Below, one piece after another: positions 46,576 to 56,268 of a DNA stretch of 64,000 nt. The position numbers and the translations under genes were made by a program. The notes under the pieces were generated by a model. The model worked only from the letters and a program-made list of their open reading frames with translations. It searched no databases and had not been told where the DNA came from. Position 1 is the stretch's first letter, and each line of letters opens with the position of its first letter. The stretch is from Bacteroidota bacterium (GTDB lineage: Bacteria > Bacteroidota > Bacteroidia > Chitinophagales > JADIYW01), in NCBI GenBank assembly GCA_016705125.1, contig JADIYW010000009.1, forward strand, positions 1 to 64,000, read 5' to 3'.

Positions 46576-47637
46576 TTATCTTTTAGCACTTTTTGGAAAA
46601 TTAATTTTCAATTCATCTTCCAATTTTTGCTTTTTTAAATCAAATTTTAATTGGATTTCTACCTCTTCAAATTTGATTCTATTTTTTTCTTCTGCTGTTG
46701 CAATATCCAATTTGGTCTGCTCAATTTCCAACTCAACTTGCTTTTTATTTAAATAAATCTCATTTTTCTTCGTTAGTAAAATTTCATTATTGGATTTTAA
46801 TTGTTCAATTTTTATATCTCGATAATGATTGTATTCAGCAACAGCTTTTTTCAATCCTAACTTAAATACGATGGGAATTAAATCAATCAATACTAAGGGT
46901 ACGAACGTGATTATAATCATGAAAATCATTAATATATTTCCACCAAATGCCATGGCAAACATGGCTTCTAGTTTTGTAAAATAATCCGCCGACTTGATAT
47001 TTTTAATATAATTTAATCTCTCTTCATATTTGGCATTTATAACCCCTTGGAGGCTGTCCACCTTTAATTTTTCATTATACCAATCAAGGGAATCTTTCAT
47101 ATATTTTTCCCTTTTAATAACATAATTTTCACCTTTTCCTGTCAACCCTTCATTTGAATAAGCCTCTAATCCATCATTCCTAACTTTCTCTTTTTTTAGA
47201 AGAATTTCAAAATTTTTGTTTGTGTCTTGCTTATAAATTGAGTCCAATACTAGCTTCTTATTTTCAATTTGCTCTTTTAAATAATTTTCTATTTTATTGT
47301 TTTGGAACATTATAGGTATTGGAAAAGAAACAATGCAACTAAAACTAAATGAAATGAAAAATCGAAAATACATTATGGTTTTCCCTCCTATTGAAGAAAG
47401 CCCAACAAAAAACATATCAATTAAAAAGTAGATGAAAGAGGTTAAAAACCCAAAGAAAATACAAAGAGGAATAGGTAATTCATACTGCAAGGCTATATCA
47501 AACCCTCCAATTAAAGCCAATAAACATGGTAAGAATATAGATAAACCCAAAAGCGTTATCAACCTCTGCAAATCTGAAGAAACCAAACTCACCACCTCAG
47601 GTGAATAACCAGCCAATTTTTGTAAAAATTTTTTCAT
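46576..47637 (-). CDS. DUF4407 membrane protein
   Basis: This 353-residue protein has four hydrophobic segments: two near residues 28-75, one near 90-110 and one near 228-250. A charged coiled-coil lies between the third and fourth and another at the C-terminus (about 270-353). This matches DUF4407, a Bacteroidota-rich family of unknown role. It is the first gene of the six-gene operon reading to 42494, with a 194-bp upstream gap to feoB where the promoter should lie. Confidence 0.7.
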   Translation of the reverse strand: MKKFLQKLAGYSPEVVSLVSSDLQRLITLLGLSIFLPCLLALIGGFDIALQYELPIPLCIFFGFLTSFIYFLIDMFFVGLSSIGGKTIMYFRFFISFSFSCIVSFPIPIMFQNNKIENYLKEQIENKKLVLDSIYKQDTNKNFEILLKKEKVRNDGLEAYSNEGLTGKGENYVIKREKYMKDSLDWYNEKLKVDSLQGVINAKYEERLNYIKNIKSADYFTKLEAMFAMAFGGNILMIFMIIITFVPLVLIDLIPIVFKLGLKKAVAEYNHYRDIKIEQLKSNNEILLTKKNEIYLNKKQVELEIEQTKLDIATAEEKNRIKFEEVEIQLKFDLKKQKLEDELKINFPKSAKR

Positions 47638-47831
47638 AACAAATTGATTTAAAGTGAAAATAAATTTCCTCTCAGATTAAATCACGTTATGTTTTATTTT
47701 TCAAAAACAGCACTAGGCAACACAAATATAACTCTATTTGTTTATTTAAAGTTCATTTTTAATAAAAAAAAACAAAAATATAAACCAATAATTTCTAACT
47801 AATTTATTTCCAATTAATTAGGTGTAAAAAA

Positions 47832-49910
47832 TTAACTTCCCAACTGATATACCAATAAGGAAGCGCAATATGCAAGTAAAGAAAATAGTACAAATTGAAT
47901 GATTGGCCATCGCCAGCCGCCTGTTTCGCGTTTTACGATGGCAATGGTAGAAAAACACTGTAAAGCAAATGCATAAAATAACATCAGCGATAAAGCTACA
48001 ATTGGTGTGTAAATTGGTCGCCCATCAGGCCATTTGTCCTTTTGCATTTTTTGTTTCAATGTAATGGTTTGATCTGCATCAGACAAACCATATATGGTGG
48101 ACAATGTACCTACAAATACTTCACGAGCAACAAAAGAACTAATGATGGAAATGCCAATTTTCCAATCAAAACCAAGTGGTTTTATTATTGGCTCAAAGCC
48201 CTTGCCCAGATAACCTAAATAACTATACTCTAATTTTTCTGCATTTAATTGAGCCTCCGCATCTGCATCTCCCGCCTCCAATCTAACTGTATATTTTTCC
48301 TCTATAGCTTTAAATTTGTTTGGTGGGCCGAAAGTACCTAAAATCCAAAGCAAAACAGAAACTGCCAAAATGATTTTACCTGCATTCATTACAAAAGCCT
48401 TGGATTTTGAAATCATTGTTGCAAGCGCATTTTTCCAAACTGGCACCCTATACACTGGCATTTCCATTATAAAATAATTTTTCACATCATTTTTAACAAA
48501 AAATTGGACAATTCCTGCTACAATCAATGTTGCAATTACACCAAATAAATACATGCCTAATAGCATTAATCCTTGAAGACTAATGATTCCAAATATGTTT
48601 TTTTCAGGAACTATTAATGATATCAATAAGGTATAAACGGGCAATCGGGCGCTACAACTCATAAGTGGCGTAACAAAAATTGTGAGCAGTCTTTCCTTTT
48701 TATTTTCAATGGTACGTGCAGCCATTATTGAACCTACAGCGCATGCCATACCACCAACCAAAGGGACTACCGACTTGCCATTTAATCCAAACTTGCGCAT
48801 AATTTTATCCATTATAAAACTTACACGCGACATATATCCAATATCCTCCAAAATGGTAAGCAATCCAAATAGAATGGCTATTTGTGGAACAAAGACTAAT
48901 ATGCCTGAAATACCTGGTATCAATCCTTGGACTATAAATTTATTGAATAATCCATCGGGAATTACATCACCCAATAGATTTGAAATCCACATAAAAATGC
49001 CTTCTATCCAATCCATTGGAAAGGCGGCTAAGTTAAATAATGCTTGAAAAACCAGAAAAAATACCGCTATAAATATTAAAAATCCCCAATATTTGTGGGT
49101 GACTATTTCATCTATTTTTAGACTTAGATCACTGCTCGATTTTTTCTTAGTGGTCGTTGTACAAAACAATAACAATTCATCGATTACCTTAAATCGGTGC
49201 AGTGTATCGTTTGTCTGAAAAGTTTCGTAATCCACTTTATTTTCAAGTCCGCTAAAATCTATCGGTTCCTTTTGAATAATATCTGGATGAAATGACAGTA
49301 GCAAATTCAGATAAACATTCGTTTTATTTGTAATTAATTGAATGGTATTAGAAATGCTATTTTCAAAAAAGTTGGATGGATAAAAAGTAAAAGTAGTTTT
49401 TTCAATTTTATCAACCAGTACTTCTATTAATTTGTCTATCCCTTTTCCTTTTCTCGCAGTAATTGGCACTACACTTATCCCCAAAACTTCAGACAATTTT
49501 GCAGTATCTATCTTTAGCCCTTTTGCCTCAGCCAAGTCTTGCATATTTAATACTAGAACAATAGGAAGCTTTAAATCCATCAACTGAGAGAAAAGCATGA
49601 GCGAACGCCTCAAATTGCTTGCATCAGCCACATAAACCACCACATCTACTTGTTCATAATACGCTAATCGCAACATTTCATCTGAGGCCACTTTTTCATC
49701 CTCTCCCTTAGGAAAAAGGGAATAAAAACCAGGTAAGTCTATTATATTTAGGCTTATTGAATCGTCTACAATCTTAGTACCTTGACATAAATCAACTGTC
49801 GTACCTGGATAGTTACTTATTTTTTGGTCAAGGCCTGTCAGGTTGTTAAATAGCGTTGATTTTCCCGAATTAGGATTCCCAGCCAATGCTATTCTAATTT
49901 CCCTCTTCAA
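47832..49910 (-). CDS. feoB: Ferrous iron transporter B
   Basis: This 692-residue FeoB has an N-terminal G domain with G1 GNPNSGKSTLFNNL, NYPGTTVD, G3 DLPGFYSL and VLNMQD. The membrane domain carries the Gate motifs (SCSARLPVY, MSRVSFIMDK) and about ten helices. It imports Fe(II) across the inner membrane, driven or gated by GTP binding. It lies 1 bp after feoA, forming the usual feoAB operon. Confidence 0.95.
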   Translation of the reverse strand: MKREIRIALAGNPNSGKSTLFNNLTGLDQKISNYPGTTVDLCQGTKIVDDSISLNIIDLPGFYSLFPKGEDEKVASDEMLRLAYYEQVDVVVYVADASNLRRSLMLFSQLMDLKLPIVLVLNMQDLAEAKGLKIDTAKLSEVLGISVVPITARKGKGIDKLIEVLVDKIEKTTFTFYPSNFFENSISNTIQLITNKTNVYLNLLLSFHPDIIQKEPIDFSGLENKVDYETFQTNDTLHRFKVIDELLLFCTTTTKKKSSSDLSLKIDEIVTHKYWGFLIFIAVFFLVFQALFNLAAFPMDWIEGIFMWISNLLGDVIPDGLFNKFIVQGLIPGISGILVFVPQIAILFGLLTILEDIGYMSRVSFIMDKIMRKFGLNGKSVVPLVGGMACAVGSIMAARTIENKKERLLTIFVTPLMSCSARLPVYTLLISLIVPEKNIFGIISLQGLMLLGMYLFGVIATLIVAGIVQFFVKNDVKNYFIMEMPVYRVPVWKNALATMISKSKAFVMNAGKIILAVSVLLWILGTFGPPNKFKAIEEKYTVRLEAGDADAEAQLNAEKLEYSYLGYLGKGFEPIIKPLGFDWKIGISIISSFVAREVFVGTLSTIYGLSDADQTITLKQKMQKDKWPDGRPIYTPIVALSLMLFYAFALQCFSTIAIVKRETGGWRWPIIQFVLFSLLAYCASLLVYQLGS

Positions 49911-49911
49911 A

Positions 49912-50154
49912 CTATATCTTCTTAATTTCGATTACCCTAGCTTCTGCTATCCTTATACAAATGGTATATCCGCTAACCAAAATAGCAATTGGGTCGCCCA
50001 TTGGAGCAATAAATTGTACTTGAATTTCTTCACCGGCGACGCACCCCATATCCAATAACTTTAAAAAAACATCCGCTCTAGAAATTTTCCCAATTATTCC
50101 TTTTTCTCCTTTCCGTAATTCAGATAAGTTCAATACCAATCTATTTTGGCACAA
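49912..50154 (-). CDS. feoA: Ferrous iron transport protein A
   Basis: This 80-residue SH3-like FeoA domain protein shows LLDMGCVAGEEIQVQF and PMGDPIAILVSGYTICIR. It is the small cytosolic partner of FeoB. The 216-bp upstream gap, shared with the divergent desaturase gene, should contain its promoter; no Fur-type box was recognised. Confidence 0.92.
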   Translation of the reverse strand: MCQNRLVLNLSELRKGEKGIIGKISRADVFLKLLDMGCVAGEEIQVQFIAPMGDPIAILVSGYTICIRIAEARVIEIKKI

Positions 50155-50370
50155 TTTAGAATAATTTTAAATAAGAAAAAAACAGGCTTACTTAAAGTTT
50201 GATAAAATTTTATTTTTTACCAAAAAAAGGTTATTTAATACCTAATAATTAGTACAATTTTGAATAGTCCAAATTAAAACAGAATAAAATAATATTGGAA
50301 TTACACTAAATTTGGATTAAAATCGTTAATTTGTTTTAGCTTTACCGACACTAACCATAAACAGTTAATT

Positions 50371-51099
50371 ATGTATATCCTTATCTTTTTCCTTACACAT
50401 TGGTTTTTGTCTATTTTTTGTCAAACCTTTTATTTACATAGGTATGCAAGCCATAAAATGTTCACTATGTCGAAGCCTGTAGAAAGGTTTTTTCATCTAC
50501 TTACTTATTTAAGTCAAGGTGGTACATATCTTGTGCCCCGGGCTTATGCCATTATGCACCGGATGCATCATACCTATTCTGATACGGAGCAAGACCCTCA
50601 TTCGCCATATTTTTTTAAAGATATCATACAAATGATGACACATACTAGAAAACTATTTGTCGATTTGTGTAATAATAAAGTAGACGTAAACCCCAAATTT
50701 TTAGGCAATTATCCTGAATGGGACTTTATTGATAAAATAGGTAATACCTGGACCTCCCGAATATTTTGGGATTTGGCTACCGTGGCTTTTTATATTCAAT
50801 TTGCTACACATTGGTGGATGTATCTTTTATTGCCAATTCATTTTTTAATGGGTCCATTGCATGGAGCAATAGTAAATTGGTTTGGACACAAATATGGCTA
50901 TTCAAACTACGACAATAAAGACCATTCAAAAAATACTTTGTTTTTTGATGTTTTTTTAGGTGGTGAATTGTTTCAAAACAATCACCATAAACACCCCAAC
51001 AGCGCAAATTTTGCTGTAAGATGGTGGGAATTCGATCCAACATATCCAATCATTTTATTGCTGAACAAAATTGGAGTGATAAAATTAAGAAAGGCATAA
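50371..51099 (+). CDS. Membrane fatty-acid (acyl-CoA) desaturase
   Basis: This 242-residue protein has the three histidine boxes of membrane di-iron desaturases: YLHRYASHK, MHRMHHTYSD and FQNNHHKHP, separated by hydrophobic helices. It would introduce a double bond into acyl chains for membrane fluidity. It is slightly short for the family, but all boxes are present. Confidence 0.85.
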   Translation: MYILIFFLTHWFLSIFCQTFYLHRYASHKMFTMSKPVERFFHLLTYLSQGGTYLVPRAYAIMHRMHHTYSDTEQDPHSPYFFKDIIQMMTHTRKLFVDLCNNKVDVNPKFLGNYPEWDFIDKIGNTWTSRIFWDLATVAFYIQFATHWWMYLLLPIHFLMGPLHGAIVNWFGHKYGYSNYDNKDHSKNTLFFDVFLGGELFQNNHHKHPNSANFAVRWWEFDPTYPIILLLNKIGVIKLRKA

Positions 51100-51167
51100 C
51101 TCCTTTTATTACCAAATTAAACAATTCTATATGTTTGTTGTTAAGGTATAATTGCAAACAACTACAT

Positions 51168-52118
51168 ATGAATTTAAGAAATCAAAATTGGATAAAAACC
51201 CTATTAAATACAGCTGGTATTTATCATATTATTTGGGGGTTAAGTGTTATATTATTTCCTACTTTCTACTTTGATCTAATACAAATTCCGCATCCAAACT
51301 ATATCGAATTGTGGCAATGGATGGGTTTGTTTTCTTCTATTTTTGGAATTGGTTTTATTATTATTAGCAACAATCCAATGCACCATTGGCCTCTTATTTT
51401 TATAGGTTTTTCGTTAAAAATTTGTTCCATAATTGGATTTTTAATAGGTTATTTTAAAGGTCATTTGGTTGGATCCGTTTTTAATATGAATATTTTAAAT
51501 GACCTAATTTGGGCAATTCCTTTTGGAATTATTTTGTACAAGGTTTATATGGAAAATTATGTTTTAGACGAAGAAATAATCGAACTCAATAAAGACTCCA
51601 TTGAAGAAAATCTTTCCTTTTATGAGACGAATAAAGGAAATAACATTTACTCAGACTCATATGAACAGCCAATCCTTTTAGTTTTTTTGCGCCATTTTGG
51701 CTGTACTTTTTGTAGAGAAACTTTATTTGACCTTTCAGAAAAACAAAACAATATTTTAAAAAATGGAGCAAAAGTAGTACTTGTTCATATGGTAAATGAA
51801 TCAGAGGCAAATGAAATAATTCAAAAATATGGCTTAAGCAATATTGAACATATTAGCGACAGAGAGCAATTACTATATAAATCTTTCCAATTGCGCCGAG
51901 GTACGTTTAATCAATTACTAGGTTTGAAGGTATTAATAAAAGGATTAAAAGTAAATTACCTCAAAAAAGTAGGTATTGGTACAGCTCAAGGTGATATTTA
52001 CCAAATGCCTGGTTTGTTCTTGATTGAAAAAGGTAAAATCACCAAAAAACAAATTTCTAAATTAGCTTCCGATGTACCGGATTATGATTCAATATTACAA
52101 TGTAAAACTGACTGCTAA
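51168..52118 (+). CDS. Four-helix membrane domain fused to a PRXL2/AhpC-TSA_2 thioredoxin fold
   Basis: Residues about 1-130 form four membrane helices (LLNTAGIYHIIWGLSVILF onwards). Residues about 165-316 form a thioredoxin fold with LLVFLRHFGCTFCRETLFDL, the CxxC-type site of AhpC/TSA_2 (FAM213/PRXL2-like) proteins, and MPGLFLIEKGKI. The frame is open upstream to 51021, but that overlaps the desaturase; the ATG at 51168 starts exactly at the membrane domain. It is probably a membrane-tethered redox protein of unknown substrate. It converges with the next gene with a 4-bp overlap. Confidence 0.68.
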   Translation: MNLRNQNWIKTLLNTAGIYHIIWGLSVILFPTFYFDLIQIPHPNYIELWQWMGLFSSIFGIGFIIISNNPMHHWPLIFIGFSLKICSIIGFLIGYFKGHLVGSVFNMNILNDLIWAIPFGIILYKVYMENYVLDEEIIELNKDSIEENLSFYETNKGNNIYSDSYEQPILLVFLRHFGCTFCRETLFDLSEKQNNILKNGAKVVLVHMVNESEANEIIQKYGLSNIEHISDREQLLYKSFQLRRGTFNQLLGLKVLIKGLKVNYLKKVGIGTAQGDIYQMPGLFLIEKGKITKKQISKLASDVPDYDSILQCKTDC

Positions 52119-52627
52119 AACAAATAAGCACCTTCGATTTGCTTATTTTCAAATTGTACAATTACATGTTCGTGAATAGTGGTAGCGAGTGGAAACCCAA
52201 CAAAATCTGCTTTTATCGGAAATCGTTTGTGCATTCTATCTACAAGAATGGCAATTTGAATTGATTTAGGCAATTTTTGATGAAATAATTGCAATGCATA
52301 AAACAATGTCTTGCCAGAATTTCCCACATCATCCACAATTACAACAGCTTTATTCTCAAAATCAATTTTTTCATCAGATAATTTAATGGTTTCAATACTC
52401 GGATTTGGCTTATCTACAAAAATAGAACCTATAATTAATTCCTTATTACTTGCCCTTTTTATTCTAACCACCAATTCATCCACCATCAAATTCCCTCCTG
52501 GCTCGATGCCTAAAAGTACGATTTGATCGGCCAGGTAATTATTCTCCAATATTTGGAAAGCAATCCTATCCAATTTCTGTGCTGCTTTTTTGGCATCTAA
52601 AAATTTATGTGCTTTACTTAAATCCAT
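52115..52627 (-). CDS. PyrR-like phosphoribosyltransferase
   Basis: This 170-residue type I phosphoribosyltransferase fold has the PRPP-binding loop AVVIVDDVGNSGKTLFYAL and the N-terminal ILLGIEPGGN-like flexible loop (VLLGIEPGGNLMVDEL). PyrR proteins bind uracil or UMP and may regulate pyrimidine genes, but the base specificity here is uncertain. It is a single gene in convergent orientation to its left neighbour. Confidence 0.72.
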   Translation of the reverse strand: MDLSKAHKFLDAKKAAQKLDRIAFQILENNYLADQIVLLGIEPGGNLMVDELVVRIKRASNKELIIGSIFVDKPNPSIETIKLSDEKIDFENKAVVIVDDVGNSGKTLFYALQLFHQKLPKSIQIAILVDRMHKRFPIKADFVGFPLATTIHEHVIVQFENKQIEGAYLF

Positions 52628-52810
52628 TTAACCTAAAATTTTAGCCCAAATTAAGCATGATTTTAAAATTTTTCTTTAAAAAATGGTTGTGAAATTTTAA
52701 AAACCACGAATTCTAACCATAAATTGACAGAATTTAATCTTTTCATCAAATTAGTTGTTAATTATTTTAACAGAATAACGTATTTTCGTATCGTTCAAAT
52801 TAAAATAAAA

Positions 52811-54151
52811 ATGGGAATACTACAACAAATTATTTTTGCAATTTTGGCCATCGGTTCTTTTTACTTTGTATCTAAAAAGGTAAAAGAAATCTATCAAAAC
52901 ATTATGATGGGTCAGAAAGAAACAATCACCTCTGACAATGCTTTCAGATTAAAGAAGACATTACTTGTTGCCTTTGGTCAGCAAAAGATGTTTAAACGAC
53001 CTATAGCTGCATTATTACATTTGGTCATTTATGTTTCATTTGTAATTACACAAATAGAGCTATTGGAAATCATAATTGATGGTTTTTTGGGCACGCATCG
53101 TATTCTTTATTTTTCATTATTGAAAGGTAATTTCCTTGGCGATTTATATACGTTTGTAGTTAGCTCAATAGAGATATTGTCATTGCTTACTTTCTTTGTA
53201 ACCATTGCATTTTTATGGAGAAGAAACATGCTTAAATTACCAAGATTTACAAAGTCAGAATTATTGGGATGGCCCAGAAAAGACGCCAATTTGATCCTTA
53301 TATTTGAAATTATGTTGATTTTCTTTATCTTTTGTATGAACACTGGAGACAAGGCATTACAACTGATTGACCCAGAAAAGCACCACGAAACAGGCAATTT
53401 TGTTTTAAGCACCCTTTTAGCACCTAGCTTAGCTACCTTACCCGAAATGTTTGTACACTTTATTGAGCGATTGGGCTGGTGGGGTCATATTATAATGGTA
53501 TTTGTCTTTTTAAATTACCTTCCATATTCCAAACATTTGCATGTGGTATTGGCATTTCCAAATGTTTATTTCTCACGTCCTGAACCAGCTGGCCACATCA
53601 CCAATATGGCACACATCCAAAAGGAAGTAGCTAGCATGTTCAACCCAGATGCAGTACAAGAGGAAACCAATGAAGAAACACCGATGATATTTGGTGCAAA
53701 AGATGTACATGAATTGAGTTGGAAAAGCTTATTAGAAGCCTATACTTGTACCGAATGTGGAAGATGTACAGCAATGTGTCCTGCCAATTTAACGGGCAAA
53801 AAACTTTCGCCTCGAAAAATAATGATGGATACGCGTGACAGAATGGAAGACCTTGCAAAAGGAAGACGTGAGCATGGTCCTGACTTTAAAGACAATAAAT
53901 TATTGCTTGGCGATTATATTACAAAAGAAGAATTAAGGGCTTGCACTACCTGTAATGCTTGCGTGGAAGAATGTCCAGTAAACATTAGTCCTTTGGGCAT
54001 AATAGTAGAACTAAGAAGAAACCTAATAATGGAACAAAGCGATTCGCCAAACGAGTGGAATAATATGTTTTCAAATTTGGAAAACAACCAAGCGCCTTGG
54101 CAGTTTTCACCACAAGACAGGTTGAACTGGGTGAGTGAGTTAAACGGTTAA
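52811..54151 (+). CDS. Membrane Fe-S oxidoreductase subunit (heterodisulfide reductase-like)
   Basis: This roughly 446-residue protein has five or so membrane helices in the first 250 residues, then two [4Fe-4S] cluster motifs, CTECGRCTAMCP and CTTCNACVEECP. It resembles a fused HdrE/HdrC-type or nitrate-reductase-gamma-like subunit. The frame is open upstream to 52724, but the ATG at 52811 starts just before the first helix. It is followed by a CCG-domain partner after 27 bp, and together they may pass electrons between quinone and a cytosolic acceptor. Confidence 0.78.
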   Translation: MGILQQIIFAILAIGSFYFVSKKVKEIYQNIMMGQKETITSDNAFRLKKTLLVAFGQQKMFKRPIAALLHLVIYVSFVITQIELLEIIIDGFLGTHRILYFSLLKGNFLGDLYTFVVSSIEILSLLTFFVTIAFLWRRNMLKLPRFTKSELLGWPRKDANLILIFEIMLIFFIFCMNTGDKALQLIDPEKHHETGNFVLSTLLAPSLATLPEMFVHFIERLGWWGHIIMVFVFLNYLPYSKHLHVVLAFPNVYFSRPEPAGHITNMAHIQKEVASMFNPDAVQEETNEETPMIFGAKDVHELSWKSLLEAYTCTECGRCTAMCPANLTGKKLSPRKIMMDTRDRMEDLAKGRREHGPDFKDNKLLLGDYITKEELRACTTCNACVEECPVNISPLGIIVELRRNLIMEQSDSPNEWNNMFSNLENNQAPWQFSPQDRLNWVSELNG

Positions 54152-54178
54152 AAAAAATTCAGCTAAATATAACATAAC

Positions 54179-54967
54179 ATGTCAGATTATAAAGTACCAG
54201 TAATGGCAGAATTAGCTGCCGAAGGCAAAGCACCAGAAGTATTATTTTGGGTAGGTTGTGCAGGCAGTTTCGACCAACGTGCACAAAGTGTAACAATGGC
54301 TTTTGTAAAAATATTAAATAATTTAAATATAGACTTTGCAGTTTTGGGCCCTGAAGAGGCTTGCTCGGGCGACCCAGCACGAAGAGCTGGAAATGAATTC
54401 GTATTCCAGATGTTGGCACAACAAAACATTGCTACCTTAAATATGTACAATGTAAAAAAGATAGTTACTGCCTGTCCACATTGTTTTAACACACTCAAAA
54501 ATGAATATCCAGAGTTGGGTGGCAATTATGAGGTAGTGCATCACTCTACTTTTTTGCAACAATTGATAAATGATGGCAAACTAAAAGTAGAAGGTGGCGA
54601 ATTTAAAGGCAAAAAAATTACTTTTCACGATTCTTGCTATTTGGGAAGAGCAAACGATATCTACGAAGCACCTCGTGCAATATTAGAAAAATTGGACGCC
54701 GAGCTCGTAGAAATGAAAAAATGCAAAACCAAAGGACTTTGCTGTGGAGCTGGCGGGGCACAAATGTTTAAAGAAGATGAGCCTGGTAATTTGAGGATAA
54801 ATGAAGAAAGAACAAATCAGGCACTAGAGGTACAACCCGATTTTATAGCCGTTGCATGCCCATTTTGCAATACCATGATGACAGATGGCGTAAAGGGTAA
54901 AGACAAACAGGATTCTATTAAAGTATTTGACTTGGCAGAGTTTGTGGCAAAGGCAAATAAATATTAA
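54179..54967 (+). CDS. CCG-domain (HdrB/LutA-like) Fe-S oxidoreductase
   Basis: This 262-residue cytosolic protein has two cysteine-rich CCG-type motifs, one with ACPHCFNTLKNEY and one with TKGLCCGAGGAQMF, plus FHDSCYLGRAND. It is the typical soluble partner of the preceding membrane subunit; in HdrB such motifs bind a non-cubane Fe-S cluster. The natural substrate is unknown. The next gene starts 16 bp downstream and may be co-transcribed. Confidence 0.8.
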   Translation: MSDYKVPVMAELAAEGKAPEVLFWVGCAGSFDQRAQSVTMAFVKILNNLNIDFAVLGPEEACSGDPARRAGNEFVFQMLAQQNIATLNMYNVKKIVTACPHCFNTLKNEYPELGGNYEVVHHSTFLQQLINDGKLKVEGGEFKGKKITFHDSCYLGRANDIYEAPRAILEKLDAELVEMKKCKTKGLCCGAGGAQMFKEDEPGNLRINEERTNQALEVQPDFIAVACPFCNTMMTDGVKGKDKQDSIKVFDLAEFVAKANKY

Positions 54968-54983
54968 TCTTTAAAACATAAAT

Positions 54984-55484
54984 ATGCTTTATCCCATCCA
55001 ACAAATGCCAGACGATTCAAAAGTATGGATTTATCAAGCAAATCGACAGTTGACACTAGAAGAAATTGGAGAAATGGAGCAGTTAATTGAAGGGTTTGTA
55101 GAGAAATGGGAAGCGCACAAACAATCCGTTAAAGGATTTGGTGGCATTTTCTATAAGCGATTTATAGTGTTGATGGCTGATGAATCGGTGGCAGAAGTGA
55201 GTGGATGTTCGATTGATGGATCAGTGAGATTAATTAAAGAAATAGAACAAGCGTTTGATTTAAATTTTTTCGATAGACTAAAGATTACTTATAAAATAAC
55301 CAACCAATTAGTTGGTTCATTTGCGCTTTCGCAAATAAATGATTTATGGGAAAAGAGTTCGATTAATGAAGATACAATTGTTTTCAATAATTTAGTACAA
55401 ACCAAAGGCGAGTTTGAAAAAAAATGGGAAATACCATTAAAAGATAGTTGGTTGTTTCAGAAGATCAGTATAAATCAAATTTAG
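54984..55484 (+). CDS. Hypothetical protein (Bacteroidota family often mislabelled ABC ATPase)
   Basis: This 166-residue soluble protein has no Walker motifs. It opens MLYPIQQMPDDSKVWIYQAN and has GFGGIFYKRFIVLMADES and a conserved SGCSIDGSVR. Homologues travel with the two Fe-S oxidoreductase genes upstream, so a role linked to that redox complex is possible. It converges with the next gene. Confidence 0.65.
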   Translation: MLYPIQQMPDDSKVWIYQANRQLTLEEIGEMEQLIEGFVEKWEAHKQSVKGFGGIFYKRFIVLMADESVAEVSGCSIDGSVRLIKEIEQAFDLNFFDRLKITYKITNQLVGSFALSQINDLWEKSSINEDTIVFNNLVQTKGEFEKKWEIPLKDSWLFQKISINQI

Positions 55485-55499
55485 TAGATAAAACGAATG

Positions 55500-56240
55500 C
55501 TATTTCAATAAATGTTTTTCAATGTCATTCATTATTTTGGTTGGTAATTTTCCTAAAACTGCCACAATTTTCTTTTGCTGCGTTGCATTCATTTTAGAAA
55601 AAATATCGAATAAATCATTTTGAAGATGTAGGTCAAAAGAAGCCTCAATTAATTTCAAAACTTTTCTTTCAGATAAATGTAAAATAACGGGTACAATTTT
55701 CTCTTTGTTTTCTACATAGGAAGTAATGCGACACAAATCTGCCTCGCTTTCAATATAATTTGCTATTTCGATAACCCTATTATCATCCGTTATTTCAACA
55801 AAACCTCCTATAACAGAAAAATGATGGTGTTTTACCAAATGAGCCACTACCTTTTTCATCAAATCCATCGGCAAACTATTGATTAAATTTTTAGCCTTCG
55901 AAGGAATTAAGAATTCAGCCGTATGAGACATAAAAGGAATTGAGAGGCTTTTCATAATTGAAATAGCGTCCTTTACTTCAATATAGGGCGTAATTCGGGC
56001 AGTTACCATTGGGCCAATTGCTGATTCGGCAATTTTTGCTGTTAAAAAATTAGGTATAAATTTCACCACTTTGGCTAGCCTTTCCAATTGTTGACCAAGT
56101 TCCTGTTCAAATAGATTTTCAATCGTTTCGCGCAATAATTCTAATTCATTTGCATTCAATTTTTTAAGAAAAGACAAATCGTCATCACCTTCAATTTTAA
56201 GGCTTGCAATTAATTTATTGTATTGTGTTTGATTTTTCAT
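55500..56240 (-). CDS. Helical hypothetical protein (MgtE-N-like repeats)
   Basis: This roughly 246-residue all-helical protein is made of repeated helical hairpins such as LPMDLMKKVVAHLVKHH and LSERKVLKLIEASFDL. They recall the N-terminal domain of MgtE transporters, but no membrane part is present. Function unknown. The frame is open to 56255; the ATG at 56240 (MKNQTQYNKL) is chosen because the extra upstream residues are MLFVF only. Confidence 0.5.
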   Translation of the reverse strand: MKNQTQYNKLIASLKIEGDDDLSFLKKLNANELELLRETIENLFEQELGQQLERLAKVVKFIPNFLTAKIAESAIGPMVTARITPYIEVKDAISIMKSLSIPFMSHTAEFLIPSKAKNLINSLPMDLMKKVVAHLVKHHHFSVIGGFVEITDDNRVIEIANYIESEADLCRITSYVENKEKIVPVILHLSERKVLKLIEASFDLHLQNDLFDIFSKMNATQQKKIVAVLGKLPTKIMNDIEKHLLK

Positions 56241-56268
56241 AAAAACAAATAACAAAACTTTATAATTT

